Shown here in pieces: positions 18,117 through 27,559 of a stretch of DNA of 64,000 nucleotides (position 1 is the stretch's first letter; each line of letters begins with the position of its first letter). The translations under genes and the position numbers were made by a program. The notes under the pieces are model-generated. The model searched no databases, was not told the origin of the DNA, and was given only the letters and a program-made list of their open reading frames with translations. Source of the stretch: an uncultured Mucilaginibacter sp. (GTDB lineage Bacteria; Bacteroidota; Bacteroidia; Sphingobacteriales; Sphingobacteriaceae); contig CAITEP010000030.1 in assembly GCA_903891475.1 (NCBI GenBank), positions 45,143-109,142 on the forward strand. Direction: 5' to 3'.

Positions 18117-19499
18117 TTACACCGCCATACTAAACAACCTTGTTTCAGGCTCTTTTTTCCATAGGCGGGCATCAAAGGCCATACAAATATTTCTTAAAAA
18201 GCGTTTGCCAATAGGTGTTACCTTTAAACCTGTTTCGCTAAGTTCAATGAGCCCATCATTGGCCAAGGGTACTAATTTTTCCATGCTTAGGGTAAGTGCA
18301 GAGCTTTTGCCTATCAAATCCATCGTCCATTTGGTGGCACCTTTACACATTACATCCAATATCACGGTTCGGATTAGCAAATCCTCCTCAGTTAAAATAT
18401 GACCTTTAAATACAGGTAATTGTCCGTTATTAATCAAGTTTAAATATTCCTCCACCACCTTCACATTTTGGGCAAAACCATAAAGCGAATCGCTAATGGA
18501 TGATACCCCTAGCCCTACCAATAACTGGTTATGATGATGGGTATAACCCATAAAATTGCGGTGCAGGTTACCCGATAATTCAGCCAAAAAAAGTTCGTCA
18601 TTGGGCAGCGCGAAATGATCCATGCCAATTTCCTGATAGCCGTTTTGCTTTAATAACTGGCAACCGGTTTCATATAATTTACGCTTTGTTTGCGCATCGG
18701 GCAAGTCCAACTCAGTAAATTTACGCTGACCAGGTTTTATCCAAGGCACATGTGCATAGCTGTAAAATGCAATGCGTTCGGGTAGGAGTGTGTTTACCAA
18801 ATTTATGGTGTTTTCTAAACCCATTAGCGTTTGTAGCGGCAAGCCGTATATTAAATCATAATTAATGGAGGTATAACCAATCAGCCTGGCATTATCAGTA
18901 ACCGATTTAACATCCTCAAAACTTTGCTGACGGTTTATGATAAATTGTACATTCGGGTCAAAATCTTGTATGCCTAAGCTTAAGCGCCTAAAGCCAAGGT
19001 TATACAAGGTTTGTAGATGGTCGAATGTTGTATTTGCCGGGTGCGCTTCAAAGCTAAATTCCGCATCTTTATGGATAATGGAATGCTCTAATAGTCCATC
19101 AATCAATATTTTTAAATTTTCGGCCTTGAAAAAAGTTGGCGTCCCTCCACCCAAATGTATTTCGCGAATTACCGGGGTTTCGGTCATAATGGCGCAATAC
19201 ATTTGCCATTCTTTTAAAACAGCCTCAATATAAGGTAGCTCCACCCCATGGTTTTTGGTAACGCGGGTATTGCATCCACAATAAGTACATAAACTTTCGC
19301 AAAACGGGAGGTGTATATATAAACTTATCCCGTCGGTGTTGTTGCTTTCAGAAATTGAACGCTTAACCGTTTGTTTCCATTTTTCAACACTAAAGGTTTC
19401 TAAATCCCAATAGGGCATGGTTGGGTAACTGGTGTATCGGGGTGCAGGTACGTTGTATTTTTCGGTAAGGGTATGATGATTCATTATCTCTTTAAGCAT
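18117..19499 (-). CDS. hemN: oxygen-independent coproporphyrinogen III oxidase
   Basis: This radical-SAM enzyme converts coproporphyrinogen III to protoporphyrinogen IX without oxygen, for haem synthesis in the cytosol. The 460-residue sequence has YNVPAPRYTSYPT at the N terminus, the cluster motif CESLCTYCGC (Cx3CxxC) and the SAM-binding GGGTPTF. The last third is the HemN C-terminal domain. ATG 19499 is used, but ATG 19484, six codons in, would fit the family equally. It lies 31 bp downstream of the ldhA-like gene on the same strand, so the FNR-type dyad ahead of that gene probably controls it too. Need for haem in the cbb3 oxidase fits the location. Confidence 0.93.
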   Translation of the reverse strand: MLKEIMNHHTLTEKYNVPAPRYTSYPTMPYWDLETFSVEKWKQTVKRSISESNNTDGISLYIHLPFCESLCTYCGCNTRVTKNHGVELPYIEAVLKEWQMYCAIMTETPVIREIHLGGGTPTFFKAENLKILIDGLLEHSIIHKDAEFSFEAHPANTTFDHLQTLYNLGFRRLSLGIQDFDPNVQFIINRQQSFEDVKSVTDNARLIGYTSINYDLIYGLPLQTLMGLENTINLVNTLLPERIAFYSYAHVPWIKPGQRKFTELDLPDAQTKRKLYETGCQLLKQNGYQEIGMDHFALPNDELFLAELSGNLHRNFMGYTHHHNQLLVGLGVSSISDSLYGFAQNVKVVEEYLNLINNGQLPVFKGHILTEEDLLIRTVILDVMCKGATKWTMDLIGKSSALTLSMEKLVPLANDGLIELSETGLKVTPIGKRFLRNICMAFDARLWKKEPETRLFSMAV

Positions 19500-19530
19500 A
19501 ATGCCGTTTTATTAATTTTGATTTTCTAAT

Positions 19531-20523
19531 TTATACAGTAACCAATACCGGGTTATTCAACCCGTTTTCGGAACTTTTTTTTTGCCATATATCTAAACAA
19601 TTAATGGTTTGGTCGGCAATATCTTGTAGGGCTTCTTTGGTTAAATAAGCCTGATTTGGGGTAATTAATACGTTTGGTTGAACCAACAAATCGCTCAGCA
19701 TAGGGTCGGTTAAAAAGTCGGCGTCCCCTAATTTACCATCATATTTATATTCATAAATATCTAAGCCTAAATAGCCAATTTTATGACTTATAATGGCCGC
19801 AAGCGCATCAACCGTATTCAAAACAGCCCCTCTTGAAGCATTAATCAGCATAACGCCATCTTTCATTTTATAGATAGTTTCGCGATTAATAAGGTTTTTG
19901 CTGGTACTGTTTAGTGGAACATGTACCGAAATAATATCCGAAGTGCTTAAAAGTTCATTAATTGATACTTGTTTGATAAAGGGCATATCATCATAATGTT
20001 TAACATCATAACCAATAATTTTGCAACCTATTCCATGGTAAATGTTGGCCACCGCCTTGCCTATATGCCCCAAACCAATAATGCCTACCGTTTTTCCATA
20101 AAAGTTAAAGCCGATAAATTCATCGTTACGGTATTCAAAATGGTGCTTGAAGAGTTCGTTTTGTAGTAATTTACGATTTAGTGCGAAAGCCAAGGCAACG
20201 GCATGTTCGGCAATTGCTAATGCAGAATATGATTTGATATGAACAACCTGTATACCGAATTTATTTGCAGCCAATAAATCAATATGGTCGGTTTCAACAG
20301 TGCGTGTGAGGATGTATTTAATACCGTAACTAGCCAGCTTTTCAATAACATGAGCCGACAAATCATCATTGGTAAAAACTATCGCTACTTCTTTTCCCTG
20401 CGAATAATTTGCCGTATCAAAACTTAATGGATTTGAAATAAGGGTTATTTCGTGCTTTTTTTTGTTTGCTTTAGCAAGAAATTCTTTTTCAAAAAGTTTT
20501 ATACTGTAGGCAACTGCTTTCAT
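19531..20523 (-). CDS. D-lactate dehydrogenase-like 2-hydroxyacid dehydrogenase
   Basis: A 330-residue member of the D-isomer 2-hydroxyacid dehydrogenases, closest in layout to E. coli LdhA (MKAVAYS start, LGHIGK NAD-binding turn, SRGAVLN with catalytic Arg, and GLDIYEY with catalytic Glu). The catalytic His of the HQAF motif is Asn at residue 290 (PNQAYLT), so lactate dehydrogenase activity is uncertain. The frame begins at 20544, but homology and the promoter support ATG 20523. TAGCTTTG at 20547-20554 and a perfect TGATTTAAATCA dyad about 65 bp from the start site precede it, and hemN follows by 31 bp. Confidence 0.8.
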   Translation of the reverse strand: MKAVAYSIKLFEKEFLAKANKKKHEITLISNPLSFDTANYSQGKEVAIVFTNDDLSAHVIEKLASYGIKYILTRTVETDHIDLLAANKFGIQVVHIKSYSALAIAEHAVALAFALNRKLLQNELFKHHFEYRNDEFIGFNFYGKTVGIIGLGHIGKAVANIYHGIGCKIIGYDVKHYDDMPFIKQVSINELLSTSDIISVHVPLNSTSKNLINRETIYKMKDGVMLINASRGAVLNTVDALAAIISHKIGYLGLDIYEYKYDGKLGDADFLTDPMLSDLLVQPNVLITPNQAYLTKEALQDIADQTINCLDIWQKKSSENGLNNPVLVTV

Positions 20524-20546
20524 CCTCAAATAGTTTATGTACAAAA

Positions 20547-20554
20547 CAAAGCTA
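20547..20554 (-). promoter_or_regulatory. -7 element of the ldhA-like/hemN operon
   Basis: TAGCTTTG on the minus strand is an exact TAnnTTTG match, the same octamer as upstream of the 592-residue protein gene. The inferred start is near 20541. Confidence 0.55.
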
Positions 20555-20599
20555 TTGAATCAAAAACAATACACTTATGAGTAAAATCAGACGAAAAAG

Positions 20600-20611
20600 T
20601 GATTTAAATCA
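20600..20611. promoter_or_regulatory. predicted CRP/FNR-type operator of the ldhA-like/hemN operon
   Basis: TGATTTAAATCA is a perfect 12-bp palindrome; with its flanks (GTGAT-N4-ATCAA) it differs from the E. coli FNR box TTGAT-N4-ATCAA at one base. It is centred about 65 bp upstream of the inferred start. Its distal end overlaps the stop codon of the regulator gene. Confidence 0.65.
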
Positions 20612-21661
20612 ATTTTTCATTTTGGCCAGGCGGTTTAAATCAAGTAAAGTAATTATGCTACCTTTCTTTTCTATCAGTCCCTCATCCTTAAAATCAGATA
20701 AGGTTCGGCTCACTGTTTCGGTAGCAATGCCAGCCATGGCTGCCAAGTCTTCACGGGTAATTTTGAAGCTATCTGTATCGGAATGTTGGGTTTTATATAA
20801 ACGTAGCATTGATTCAGCCATTCTTTTCCGCACCGAATGGTAGGCCAACTGCATCAATTGCTCTTCTTTTTCCCTAATATCATTAGCCAATAGTTTTATG
20901 AATGCTTTGGTGACTTCTGGGTATAAGTTTAACAAGCGCTCCAGTTGTTCTTTTGGGATCAGACATAATGTGCTATCTTCCAATGCTTTGGCTGTGTCAT
21001 GGTAGGGTTCGTTAGCCAACATGGCGTTAATTCCTAGATAATCATCACCAACATAAATGCCGGTCATCAATTCTCTACCGTCTTCGGCCAGTTTCATGGT
21101 TTTTACCTTTCCACTTAAAACTAAGTATAAGCCATTTCCCTTATCGCCTTCATAGTAAATCACCTGATTTTTTTTGAATTGGCGACTCTTACGTTCTTGA
21201 ATGGTTTTCTTTAATTCCTCTAAACCGCCATTTCTTGAGATAATGGTATCTAGCTGGTCGAGTGATTTGCTATAGAAACTTTGTTGTATTTCTTTTTTCT
21301 TCAGCCTGCTTTCAATAGCGCTTAAAAGTTCCATATCGTCAAAAGGTTTGGTCAGGTAATCGTCGGCACCCATTTCCATGCCTTTTCTAACATCAATACG
21401 TTCGGCTTTAGCTGTTAAAAAAATGAACGGGGTGGCCGCAGTCTCCGGATGTTTGTTTAGCATAAACAAAACGCCATAGCCATCCAAATCTGGCATCATG
21501 ATATCGCACAGAATAATATCCGGCGTATTTTTTATAGCCAATTCAACCCCGGTTTTACCATTGTTTGCCGCAAAAGTGGTATAACCAGATAATTCCAAAA
21601 TTTCTACAATGTTTTCGCGGATGTCAACATTATCTTCAATAATTAAAACTTTTTTGCTCAT
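20609..21661 (-). CDS. response regulator fused to a CRP/FNR-type transcription factor
   Basis: A 350-residue cytosolic protein. Residues 1-120 form a receiver domain with acidic pocket ED (9-10), phospho-acceptor D53 in LCDIMMPD, T83 and K105. After a linker helix, a cNMP-type beta-roll spans about 150-250 and a winged helix-turn-helix about 275-345. The recognition helix reads ETVSRTL (315-321), the FNR-type ExxSR that reads TGA/TCA half-sites. There are no clustered N-terminal cysteines, so it does not carry an FNR Fe-S cluster; oxygen input must come from the kinase. It overlaps the kinase gene by 4 bp. It combines FixJ and FixK roles in one chain. Confidence 0.93.
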   Translation of the reverse strand: MSKKVLIIEDNVDIRENIVEILELSGYTTFAANNGKTGVELAIKNTPDIILCDIMMPDLDGYGVLFMLNKHPETAATPFIFLTAKAERIDVRKGMEMGADDYLTKPFDDMELLSAIESRLKKKEIQQSFYSKSLDQLDTIISRNGGLEELKKTIQERKSRQFKKNQVIYYEGDKGNGLYLVLSGKVKTMKLAEDGRELMTGIYVGDDYLGINAMLANEPYHDTAKALEDSTLCLIPKEQLERLLNLYPEVTKAFIKLLANDIREKEEQLMQLAYHSVRKRMAESMLRLYKTQHSDTDSFKITREDLAAMAGIATETVSRTLSDFKDEGLIEKKGSIITLLDLNRLAKMKN

Positions 21662-22857
21662 AGTATTGGAAATGAAATAGTGAATATAGTGCCGTTATTA
21701 ACAATGCTTTTAAAGTTTACCTTCCCGTTCATTAACCTGGTATAGCGGGCTACAATGTTTAGCCCCAATCCGGTACCCGGAATGCTCCCGGTATTATGTG
21801 CCCTAAAAAATGCCTCAAATAAGTTTTTTTGGTCGCTTTCGGGAATGCCAATGCCGTTATCCTTTACAGTAATAACACATTCTTCGGGTTTCATCTCGGT
21901 ATTAAACTCAATAAATGTATTCTCGCCCGAGTATTTGATGGCATTGGCAATCAGGTTAATAATGCAATTCTTCAGCAAATTAGGGTCTAGCTTTATTACG
22001 CTGCTGGTACCTGTATGTTGGTAAATTATATTTTGATTTTGTTTGGCCATTAATTGCATTTCCTCGGTAATCTCTTCGGCAAGGTTCACCAAATCAAAGC
22101 TGGTAAAACTTGGTTCAACCTTTCCGGCTTCGAGTTTTTCGAGTGATAGGAAATCATTCAAAATGGTGGTAAGATTACCAACCGCGTTTTTAATTTTGGC
22201 AACATGCTTAACTATATTGGGCGAATTTAAATTTGCAGCATACTTATCAATTAATGAGGAGGATAATTGTATGGCGCTTAATGGTGTCCGAAATTCATGC
22301 GAAGCCATGGATACAAACCTGCTTTTAAGCTGACCAAGCTCTTTTTCTTTTTCGAGCGATAGGCTTACCTCTTCCTTAGCTGCTTCAAGGGCTAAAACCG
22401 TATTTTTTAATGATTTGGTACGCTCTTCAACCAAGTCTTCCAAATGGGTGGTGTATTCTTTTAGGCGTTCTTCTGCTTCTCGTTGTCGGGAGGTATCGTG
22501 TATAAAGCCCGCATATATTTTTCTGCCTAAATATTTAACCTCACTCACGCTTAACCTGAACGGGAATTTACTTCCATCCTTCCTTAAGCCAGTTACCTCG
22601 CGACCAATGCCAATGATATGAGGTTTACTTGTTTCCTGATAACGTTTTATATATTGATCGTGATTAGCTTTATCGGGTTGTGGCATCAATACCGAAATAT
22701 TTTTGCCAATAATTTCATCTGGCTGGTATCCAAACAAACTACAACCCGAAGGATTGATAGATTCAACAATTCCACAATCATCAATAGTAATAATACCATC
22801 AATAGCATTTTCAATGATCGCTTTTAGTAAGGCAGCATTTTCCATTACGGTCTCCAT
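21658..22857 (-). CDS. FixL-like haem-PAS sensor histidine kinase
   Basis: A soluble 399-residue kinase. PAS domain, about residues 5-125. It has the FixL spacing of haem residues: proximal His66 (NHDQY), Arg72, His80 and Arg86 in KPHIIGIGR, matching Bradyrhizobium FixL H200, R206, H214 and R220. A coiled coil follows, then HisKA with H187 (SHEFRTPL), then HATPase with NLIANAIKYS, DNGIGIP and GTGLGLN. The longer frame to 22893 needs a TTG start inside the promoter, so I use ATG 22857; ATG 22845 is also possible. The kinase is expected to be active when oxygen leaves the haem. The operator at 22937-22948 suggests autoregulation. Confidence 0.88.
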   Translation of the reverse strand: METVMENAALLKAIIENAIDGIITIDDCGIVESINPSGCSLFGYQPDEIIGKNISVLMPQPDKANHDQYIKRYQETSKPHIIGIGREVTGLRKDGSKFPFRLSVSEVKYLGRKIYAGFIHDTSRQREAEERLKEYTTHLEDLVEERTKSLKNTVLALEAAKEEVSLSLEKEKELGQLKSRFVSMASHEFRTPLSAIQLSSSLIDKYAANLNSPNIVKHVAKIKNAVGNLTTILNDFLSLEKLEAGKVEPSFTSFDLVNLAEEITEEMQLMAKQNQNIIYQHTGTSSVIKLDPNLLKNCIINLIANAIKYSGENTFIEFNTEMKPEECVITVKDNGIGIPESDQKNLFEAFFRAHNTGSIPGTGLGLNIVARYTRLMNGKVNFKSIVNNGTIFTISFPIL

Positions 22858-22936
22858 GTGTCCTCGAGGTATTATTTGGATTGCAAATAACAAAAACCGA
22901 GGCTAAGTAAAAGTAATATATTTCAACTCTAAAACA

Positions 22937-22948
22937 TGATTTCAATCA
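22937..22948. promoter_or_regulatory. predicted CRP/FNR-type operator upstream of the kinase-regulator operon
   Basis: TGATTTCAATCA fits TGAY-N4-RTCA. A weak -7 element (GTTATTTG, minus strand, 22884-22891) would place the dyad about 65 bp upstream of the start site, the same spacing as at the ldhA-like promoter. Confidence 0.5.
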
Positions 22949-23160
22949 CTTTTTAATTGAGAAATTATGTTATGATTGAGGTTATTAGACTTAATACAAC
23001 CAAAATTGATTTTTGTTTTAAAATTTTTAAATTAAATTTTTTACGTCTGTTTTAGTTAAAAATTGGGATTTAAGTAACTGATTAATAACATTATAATGGA
23101 TAAATTTATTTAATAAAACCCAAGTCGAAAAATAAATTTTAAGTAGCACCAAACATTGTA
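22949..23160. other. AT-rich intergenic region between kinase and phosphoketolase
   Basis: Apart from the operator just before it and weak TGA half-sites (for example TGATTGAGGTTA at 22973 and TGATTAATAACA at 23079), I see no gene, terminator or repeat here. The half-sites might be regulatory for the phosphoketolase unit, but they are below the quality of the five dyads reported. Confidence 0.4.
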
Positions 23161-23289
23161 ATGGCATCTCATGTTCAATTAATTGAAATTAAAACGATTC
23201 CAATTATGAATACTTGGTTTTGTTTTACAGCATTAATTTTAATAATCTGTATTATTTTTTCGAGTGTTTTAAGTCCGAAATTTGAGTAA
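23161..23289 (+). CDS. possible small membrane protein (42 residues)
   Basis: ATG 23161 opens a 42-codon frame that ends TAA at 23289. It encodes MASHVQLIEIKTIPIMNTW followed by a clear hydrophobic helix (FCFTALILIICIIFSSVL) and a short polar tail, SPKFE. An internal Met at 16 is an alternative start. A -7-like TAAATTTT lies at 23133-23140. It sits in the 464-bp gap between the divergent kinase operon and the phosphoketolase gene. No family is recognised and the frame could be chance; the coherent helix and flanking charges favour a real small protein. Confidence 0.4.
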   Translation: MASHVQLIEIKTIPIMNTWFCFTALILIICIIFSSVLSPKFE

Positions 23290-23357
23290 GATAAATCGAA
23301 CTACTTTTCTATAAAATATAAATTTTAAACTCCCGAAAACCCTTCAATTATTAAATT

Positions 23358-25757
23358 ATGGATTCAGCATTAAAGACCTCCGAAACCGAAAATAAAATAA
23401 GTAAAAAGGAGATTGAACTTTTACACGCTTATTGGCGGGCGGCAAATTACCTATCGGTTGGACAATTATATCTTCGAGATAATCCATTATTAAAGGAGCC
23501 ATTAAAACTTGAGCATGTTAAAAATATGTTGCTTGGGCATTGGGGAACTACACCAGGCCAAAATTTTATCTATACGCATTTAAATAGGGTTATTAATAAG
23601 TTTAATTTAAATATGCTCTATGTTTCTGGTCCGGGGCATGGAGGACCAGCTGTGGTTGCGAGTACCTATTTGGAAGGTACTTATACCGAGGTTTATCCGA
23701 ACATCACACAAGATGAAAGTGGTCTTAAAAAGCTGTTTACCCAATTTTCGTATCCGGGAGGAATTTCAAGTCATGCTTCGCCCCAAGTACCAGGCTCTAT
23801 GCATGAGGGTGGCGAATTGGGTTATTCACTAAGTCATTCATTTGGTGCCGTGTTTGATAACCCCGATTTAATTGTTGCTTGTGTGGTGGGCGATGGTGAG
23901 GCCGAAACGGGGCCTTTGGCAACCGCATGGCACTCAAACAAATTCTTGAATCCGCAAACTGATGGGGTAGTGATACCTATTCTGCATTTAAATGGTTACA
24001 AAATATCAAACCCAACCCTGCTTGCTCGCATTCCGCAACAAGAGCTAGAACAATTATTTAAAGGCTATGGTTGGGAGCCGTTTTTTGTGGAAGGGGAAGA
24101 GCCAATGGCCATGCACCAAAAAATGGCCGAAACGCTCGATATTGTTATACAACGCATAAAACAAATAAAGTATGAATACCAAGAAAAAAATGACTTGGAA
24201 CGCCCAACTTGGCCTATGATTGTGTTAAGATCGCCTAAAGGCTGGACAGGCCCTAAAGAAGTGGATGGTCATAAAATTGAAGGTAATTTTAGAGCGCACC
24301 AAATACCTTTAGCAGTTTCAGCCAGCACTCCACCAGCTCATTTGCAAATGCTGGAAGATTGGTTGAAAAGCTACCACCCTGAAGAATTATTTGATGAAAA
24401 CGGCAAATTAGTAAAGGAACTGGCGGATTTGGCACCTAAAGGTGAAAAGCGAATGGGTGCGAATCCGCATGCCAATGGGGGGATTTTATTGAAAGATTTA
24501 CGATTGCCAAATTTTCAAGATTATGCCATCCAATTAACCCAACGAGGAATGGGAGGAGAGGGCGATACTTATGTTTGTGGAAGATTTTTGAGGGATGTGA
24601 TCAAGCAAAATCAGGAAAAAAGAAATTTCAGGATTTTTGGTCCCGATGAAACCGTATCAAATCGTTTGGATGTGGTGTTTGAGGCAACCACTAGGCAGTG
24701 GTTGGCACCAATCGACCCACATGATGAGTTTTTGGCTGATGATGGCGGTGTAATGGAAATGTTGAGCGAACACCAATGTGAAGGTTGGCTGGAAGGTTAT
24801 TTACTAACCGGCAGGCATGGCATATTTAATTGCTATGAGGCCTTTATCCATATCATCGACTCTATGTTTAACCAACATGCCAAATGGTTAAAAATGAGTT
24901 CAGAGCTGGCGTGGCGACCTAAATTGGCCTCATTAAATATCTTATTAACCTCTACTGTTTGGAGGCAGGATCATAATGGATTTACCCATCAAGATCCAGG
25001 TTTTATGGATGTAGTTGTGAATAAAAAAGCCGAAATTGTAAGGGTTTATTTACCGCCTGATACCAATTGTTTACTTTCTGTAATGGATCATTGTTTGCGT
25101 AGCAGGCATTATGTAAATGTTATTGTGGCAGCAAAGCACCCTGCACCGCAATGGTTAAGCATGAAAGAGGCAGTGGAACATTGCACCAAGGGAATTGGTA
25201 TTTGGGATTGGGCCAGCAACGATCTTAATTGTGAAACCGATGTAGTAATGGCCTGCAGTGGTGATGTACCAACACTCGAAACATTAGCGGCAGTTAAGAT
25301 TATTCATGAAAACTTGCCAGAAATAAAAGTGAGGGTAATTAATGTGGTGGACCTGTTCAAATTGCAAAAAAATACAGAGCATACGCATGGCTTAAGCGAC
25401 CAAGATTTTAACGAATTATTTACTACCGATAAACCTGTAATTTTTGCCTTTCACGGTTATCCTTGGTTGGTGCATCGTTTAACATATAATCGGGTAAGCA
25501 ATAACAATATCCATGTAAGGGGTTATAAGGAAGAAGGCACTATCACCACCGCTTTTGATATGACTGTTTTAAACGAAATGGATCGTTTCCATTTGGTGAT
25601 GGATGTGATTGATCGTCTTCCGAAAACTGGTAGCAAAGGCGTCTATTTAAAGCAAAAATTGATGGATAAATTAGTGGAACATAAACAATACATAAGAGCC
25701 AATGGTAAAGATATGCCCGAAATATTAAACTGGAAATGGGATGCTGCCAAAAATTAA
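23358..25757 (+). CDS. xfp: xylulose-5-phosphate/fructose-6-phosphate phosphoketolase
   Basis: A 799-residue thiamine-diphosphate enzyme that splits xylulose-5-P or fructose-6-P with phosphate to acetyl-P plus glyceraldehyde-3-P or erythrose-4-P. The length and motifs fit the family: [11 protein letters not shown] near residue 90, [14 protein letters not shown] for the cofactor/Mg site, and [11 protein letters not shown] and [13 protein letters not shown] in the second half. In this window it lies beside a glucan phosphorylase homologue and low-oxygen genes, which suggests a fermentative route yielding acetyl-P and ATP. The start is the only ATG before the conserved N terminus. Confidence 0.95.
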   Translation: MDSALKTSETENKISKKEIELLHAYWRAANYLSVGQLYLRDNPLLKEPLKLEHVKNMLLGHWGTTPGQNFIYTHLNRVINKFNLNMLYVSGPGHGGPAVVASTYLEGTYTEVYPNITQDESGLKKLFTQFSYPGGISSHASPQVPGSMHEGGELGYSLSHSFGAVFDNPDLIVACVVGDGEAETGPLATAWHSNKFLNPQTDGVVIPILHLNGYKISNPTLLARIPQQELEQLFKGYGWEPFFVEGEEPMAMHQKMAETLDIVIQRIKQIKYEYQEKNDLERPTWPMIVLRSPKGWTGPKEVDGHKIEGNFRAHQIPLAVSASTPPAHLQMLEDWLKSYHPEELFDENGKLVKELADLAPKGEKRMGANPHANGGILLKDLRLPNFQDYAIQLTQRGMGGEGDTYVCGRFLRDVIKQNQEKRNFRIFGPDETVSNRLDVVFEATTRQWLAPIDPHDEFLADDGGVMEMLSEHQCEGWLEGYLLTGRHGIFNCYEAFIHIIDSMFNQHAKWLKMSSELAWRPKLASLNILLTSTVWRQDHNGFTHQDPGFMDVVVNKKAEIVRVYLPPDTNCLLSVMDHCLRSRHYVNVIVAAKHPAPQWLSMKEAVEHCTKGIGIWDWASNDLNCETDVVMACSGDVPTLETLAAVKIIHENLPEIKVRVINVVDLFKLQKNTEHTHGLSDQDFNELFTTDKPVIFAFHGYPWLVHRLTYNRVSNNNIHVRGYKEEGTITTAFDMTVLNEMDRFHLVMDVIDRLPKTGSKGVYLKQKLMDKLVEHKQYIRANGKDMPEILNWKWDAAKN

Positions 25758-25851
25758 TTTCAAATTTAAAGCATTACAAAGTTAGAGGATACTATATTAG
25801 AGCCGAAAAAATGGACTGTTTTTTATGACAATAAACATCCTATTAATAAAT

Positions 25852-25859
25852 TAAATTTG
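25852..25859 (+). promoter_or_regulatory. -7 element of the glucan phosphorylase homologue
   Basis: TAAATTTG is an exact TAnnTTTG match 22 bp before ATG 25882, suggesting its own promoter in addition to readthrough from xfp. Confidence 0.5.
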
Positions 25860-25881
25860 TAATAAACTATTGATTTTAAAT

Positions 25882-27534
25882 ATGTTAACAAGAGACGAAA
25901 TTTTTGGCTTTCCCATTAATGAAAAATATAAAAAACCGGTTGCCTATTTCTCGATGGAATTTGCCATCGACCAATCCTTAAAACTATATAGTGGTGGTTT
26001 AGGCTTTTTGGCGGGTTCTCATTTACGCAGTGCCTTTGAATTAAAACAAAACCTAGTAGGTATAGGTATGCTTTGGACGTATGGTTATTACGACCAGCTA
26101 AGAGATAAACAGGCTCAGATGAAGCCTGAGTTTATTGAAAAAAAGTATTCCTATTTGGTTGATACGGGAATAGTTTTTACAGTACCAGTGCATGATACCC
26201 CGGTACATGTAAAAGCCTATTTGCTTAAACCCGAAACATTTGGCTCGGCACCACTTTTTTTATTAACTACCGATATTGACGAAAACGATAACCTATCACG
26301 CACTATTACCCACCGTTTATATGATAGCAACGAGGCAACCCGAATTGCACAAAGTATTATTTTGGGTATAGGAGGCGCCATGCTGCTTGATTTAATGGAA
26401 TTAACCCCTGAGGTTTACCATATGAATGAAGGGCATGCCATTCCGCTTAACTTTTATCTGTATGCCAAACATAAAAGCTTAGAAGAAGTTAAAAAGAGGG
26501 TAGTATTTACTACACATACCCCCGAGATGGCTGGAAATGAATCGCATAGCTACGCCATCTTAAAAGACATGTCTTTTTTCTATCATATGCAGGAGCATGA
26601 GGTAAAATATGTTTTAGGCTTGGAGGGCGATAGCTTTAATTATACACTTGGTGCCTTGAAATTCGCCCGCAAGGCCAATGGTGTTTCAAAAATTCATGGA
26701 GATGTTGCTAATCAAATGTGGGGGCATAATCCTGGTATTTGCGAAATCACATCTATCACCAATGCCCAAAATAAAACCTATTGGAAAGACAATGCCTTTG
26801 AGGCTGCTTTATTAACAAACGATGACCAAAAATTGGCTCTCCGTAAAAAGGAAATGAAAAAAGATCTTTTTAAGGTAGTTGCTGATCAATGTGGTAAGTT
26901 ATTTGATGAAAATGTTTTAACCATAGTTTGGGCAAGGCGTTTTGCAGGTTATAAACGTGCAGATTTAGTGATGTTTAACTGGAACCGTTTCTTAAATCTG
27001 ATTAATAACCAAGAACATCCCATCCAAATTATTTGGGCAGGTAAACCATACCCCGAAGATTATGGAGCTATAGGTCTCTTCAACCAAATAATAAACAGGG
27101 TAAAGCCATTGGCTAACTGCGCGGTACTAACCGGGTATGAATTGGGTCTGTCTGCCTTGCTAAAAAAAGGTTCGGATGTGTGGTTAAACAATCCTAAAAT
27201 GTACCATGAGGCATCAGGCACTAGCGGTATGGCTGCGGCAATGAATGGCTCAATCAATCTTTCTTTACCCGATGGCTGGGTGCCGGAGTTTGCAAAGGAT
27301 AATGAAAACTGTTTTGTAATACAAAAAGCTGATGATGAGTTATCTTACAGCGAAAAAGACCAAGTGGAGAATAACAACTTATTGGACAGTTTAGAAAATA
27401 TTGTAGCGCCTCTTTATTACAATAACCCAGCAGGGTGGCAAAAAATAGTTAAAAATGCCGCTAACCAAATTGTCCCAACTTTTGATTCCGGACGAATGGC
27501 GGATGAATATTATGAAATTATGTACAAAGGATAG
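25882..27534 (+). CDS. alpha-glucan phosphorylase-like protein (GT35) lacking the PLP lysine
   Basis: A 550-residue protein of the short bacterial alpha-glucan phosphorylase type: YFSMEFAIDQSLKLYSGGLG at the N terminus, HMNEGHA, the TTHTPEMAGNESH block, ARRFAGYKRADL and a C-terminal EASGTSGMAAAMNG. In phosphorylases the residue after SGM/NM is the lysine that binds pyridoxal phosphate; here residue 451 is Ala. Phosphorolysis of glycogen is therefore doubtful, and a glycosyltransferase or regulatory role is possible. The frame reaches a TTG at 25870, but ATG 25882 fits homologues and the promoter. It may still act on glucans alongside phosphoketolase. Confidence 0.8.
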   Translation: MLTRDEIFGFPINEKYKKPVAYFSMEFAIDQSLKLYSGGLGFLAGSHLRSAFELKQNLVGIGMLWTYGYYDQLRDKQAQMKPEFIEKKYSYLVDTGIVFTVPVHDTPVHVKAYLLKPETFGSAPLFLLTTDIDENDNLSRTITHRLYDSNEATRIAQSIILGIGGAMLLDLMELTPEVYHMNEGHAIPLNFYLYAKHKSLEEVKKRVVFTTHTPEMAGNESHSYAILKDMSFFYHMQEHEVKYVLGLEGDSFNYTLGALKFARKANGVSKIHGDVANQMWGHNPGICEITSITNAQNKTYWKDNAFEAALLTNDDQKLALRKKEMKKDLFKVVADQCGKLFDENVLTIVWARRFAGYKRADLVMFNWNRFLNLINNQEHPIQIIWAGKPYPEDYGAIGLFNQIINRVKPLANCAVLTGYELGLSALLKKGSDVWLNNPKMYHEASGTSGMAAAMNGSINLSLPDGWVPEFAKDNENCFVIQKADDELSYSEKDQVENNNLLDSLENIVAPLYYNNPAGWQKIVKNAANQIVPTFDSGRMADEYYEIMYKG

Positions 27535-27559
27535 CTATACTTTTTAAGGGTTTGCATCA

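Noticed and set aside
19499..19530. Separate promoter for hemN
   Set aside because: The 31-bp gap contains no clear TAnnTTTG or dyad; co-transcription with the ldhA-like gene is the simpler view.
23079..23090. TGATTAATAACA as an operator for phosphoketolase
   Set aside because: Only one half-site matches; it is kept as a weak hint and not counted in the operator set.
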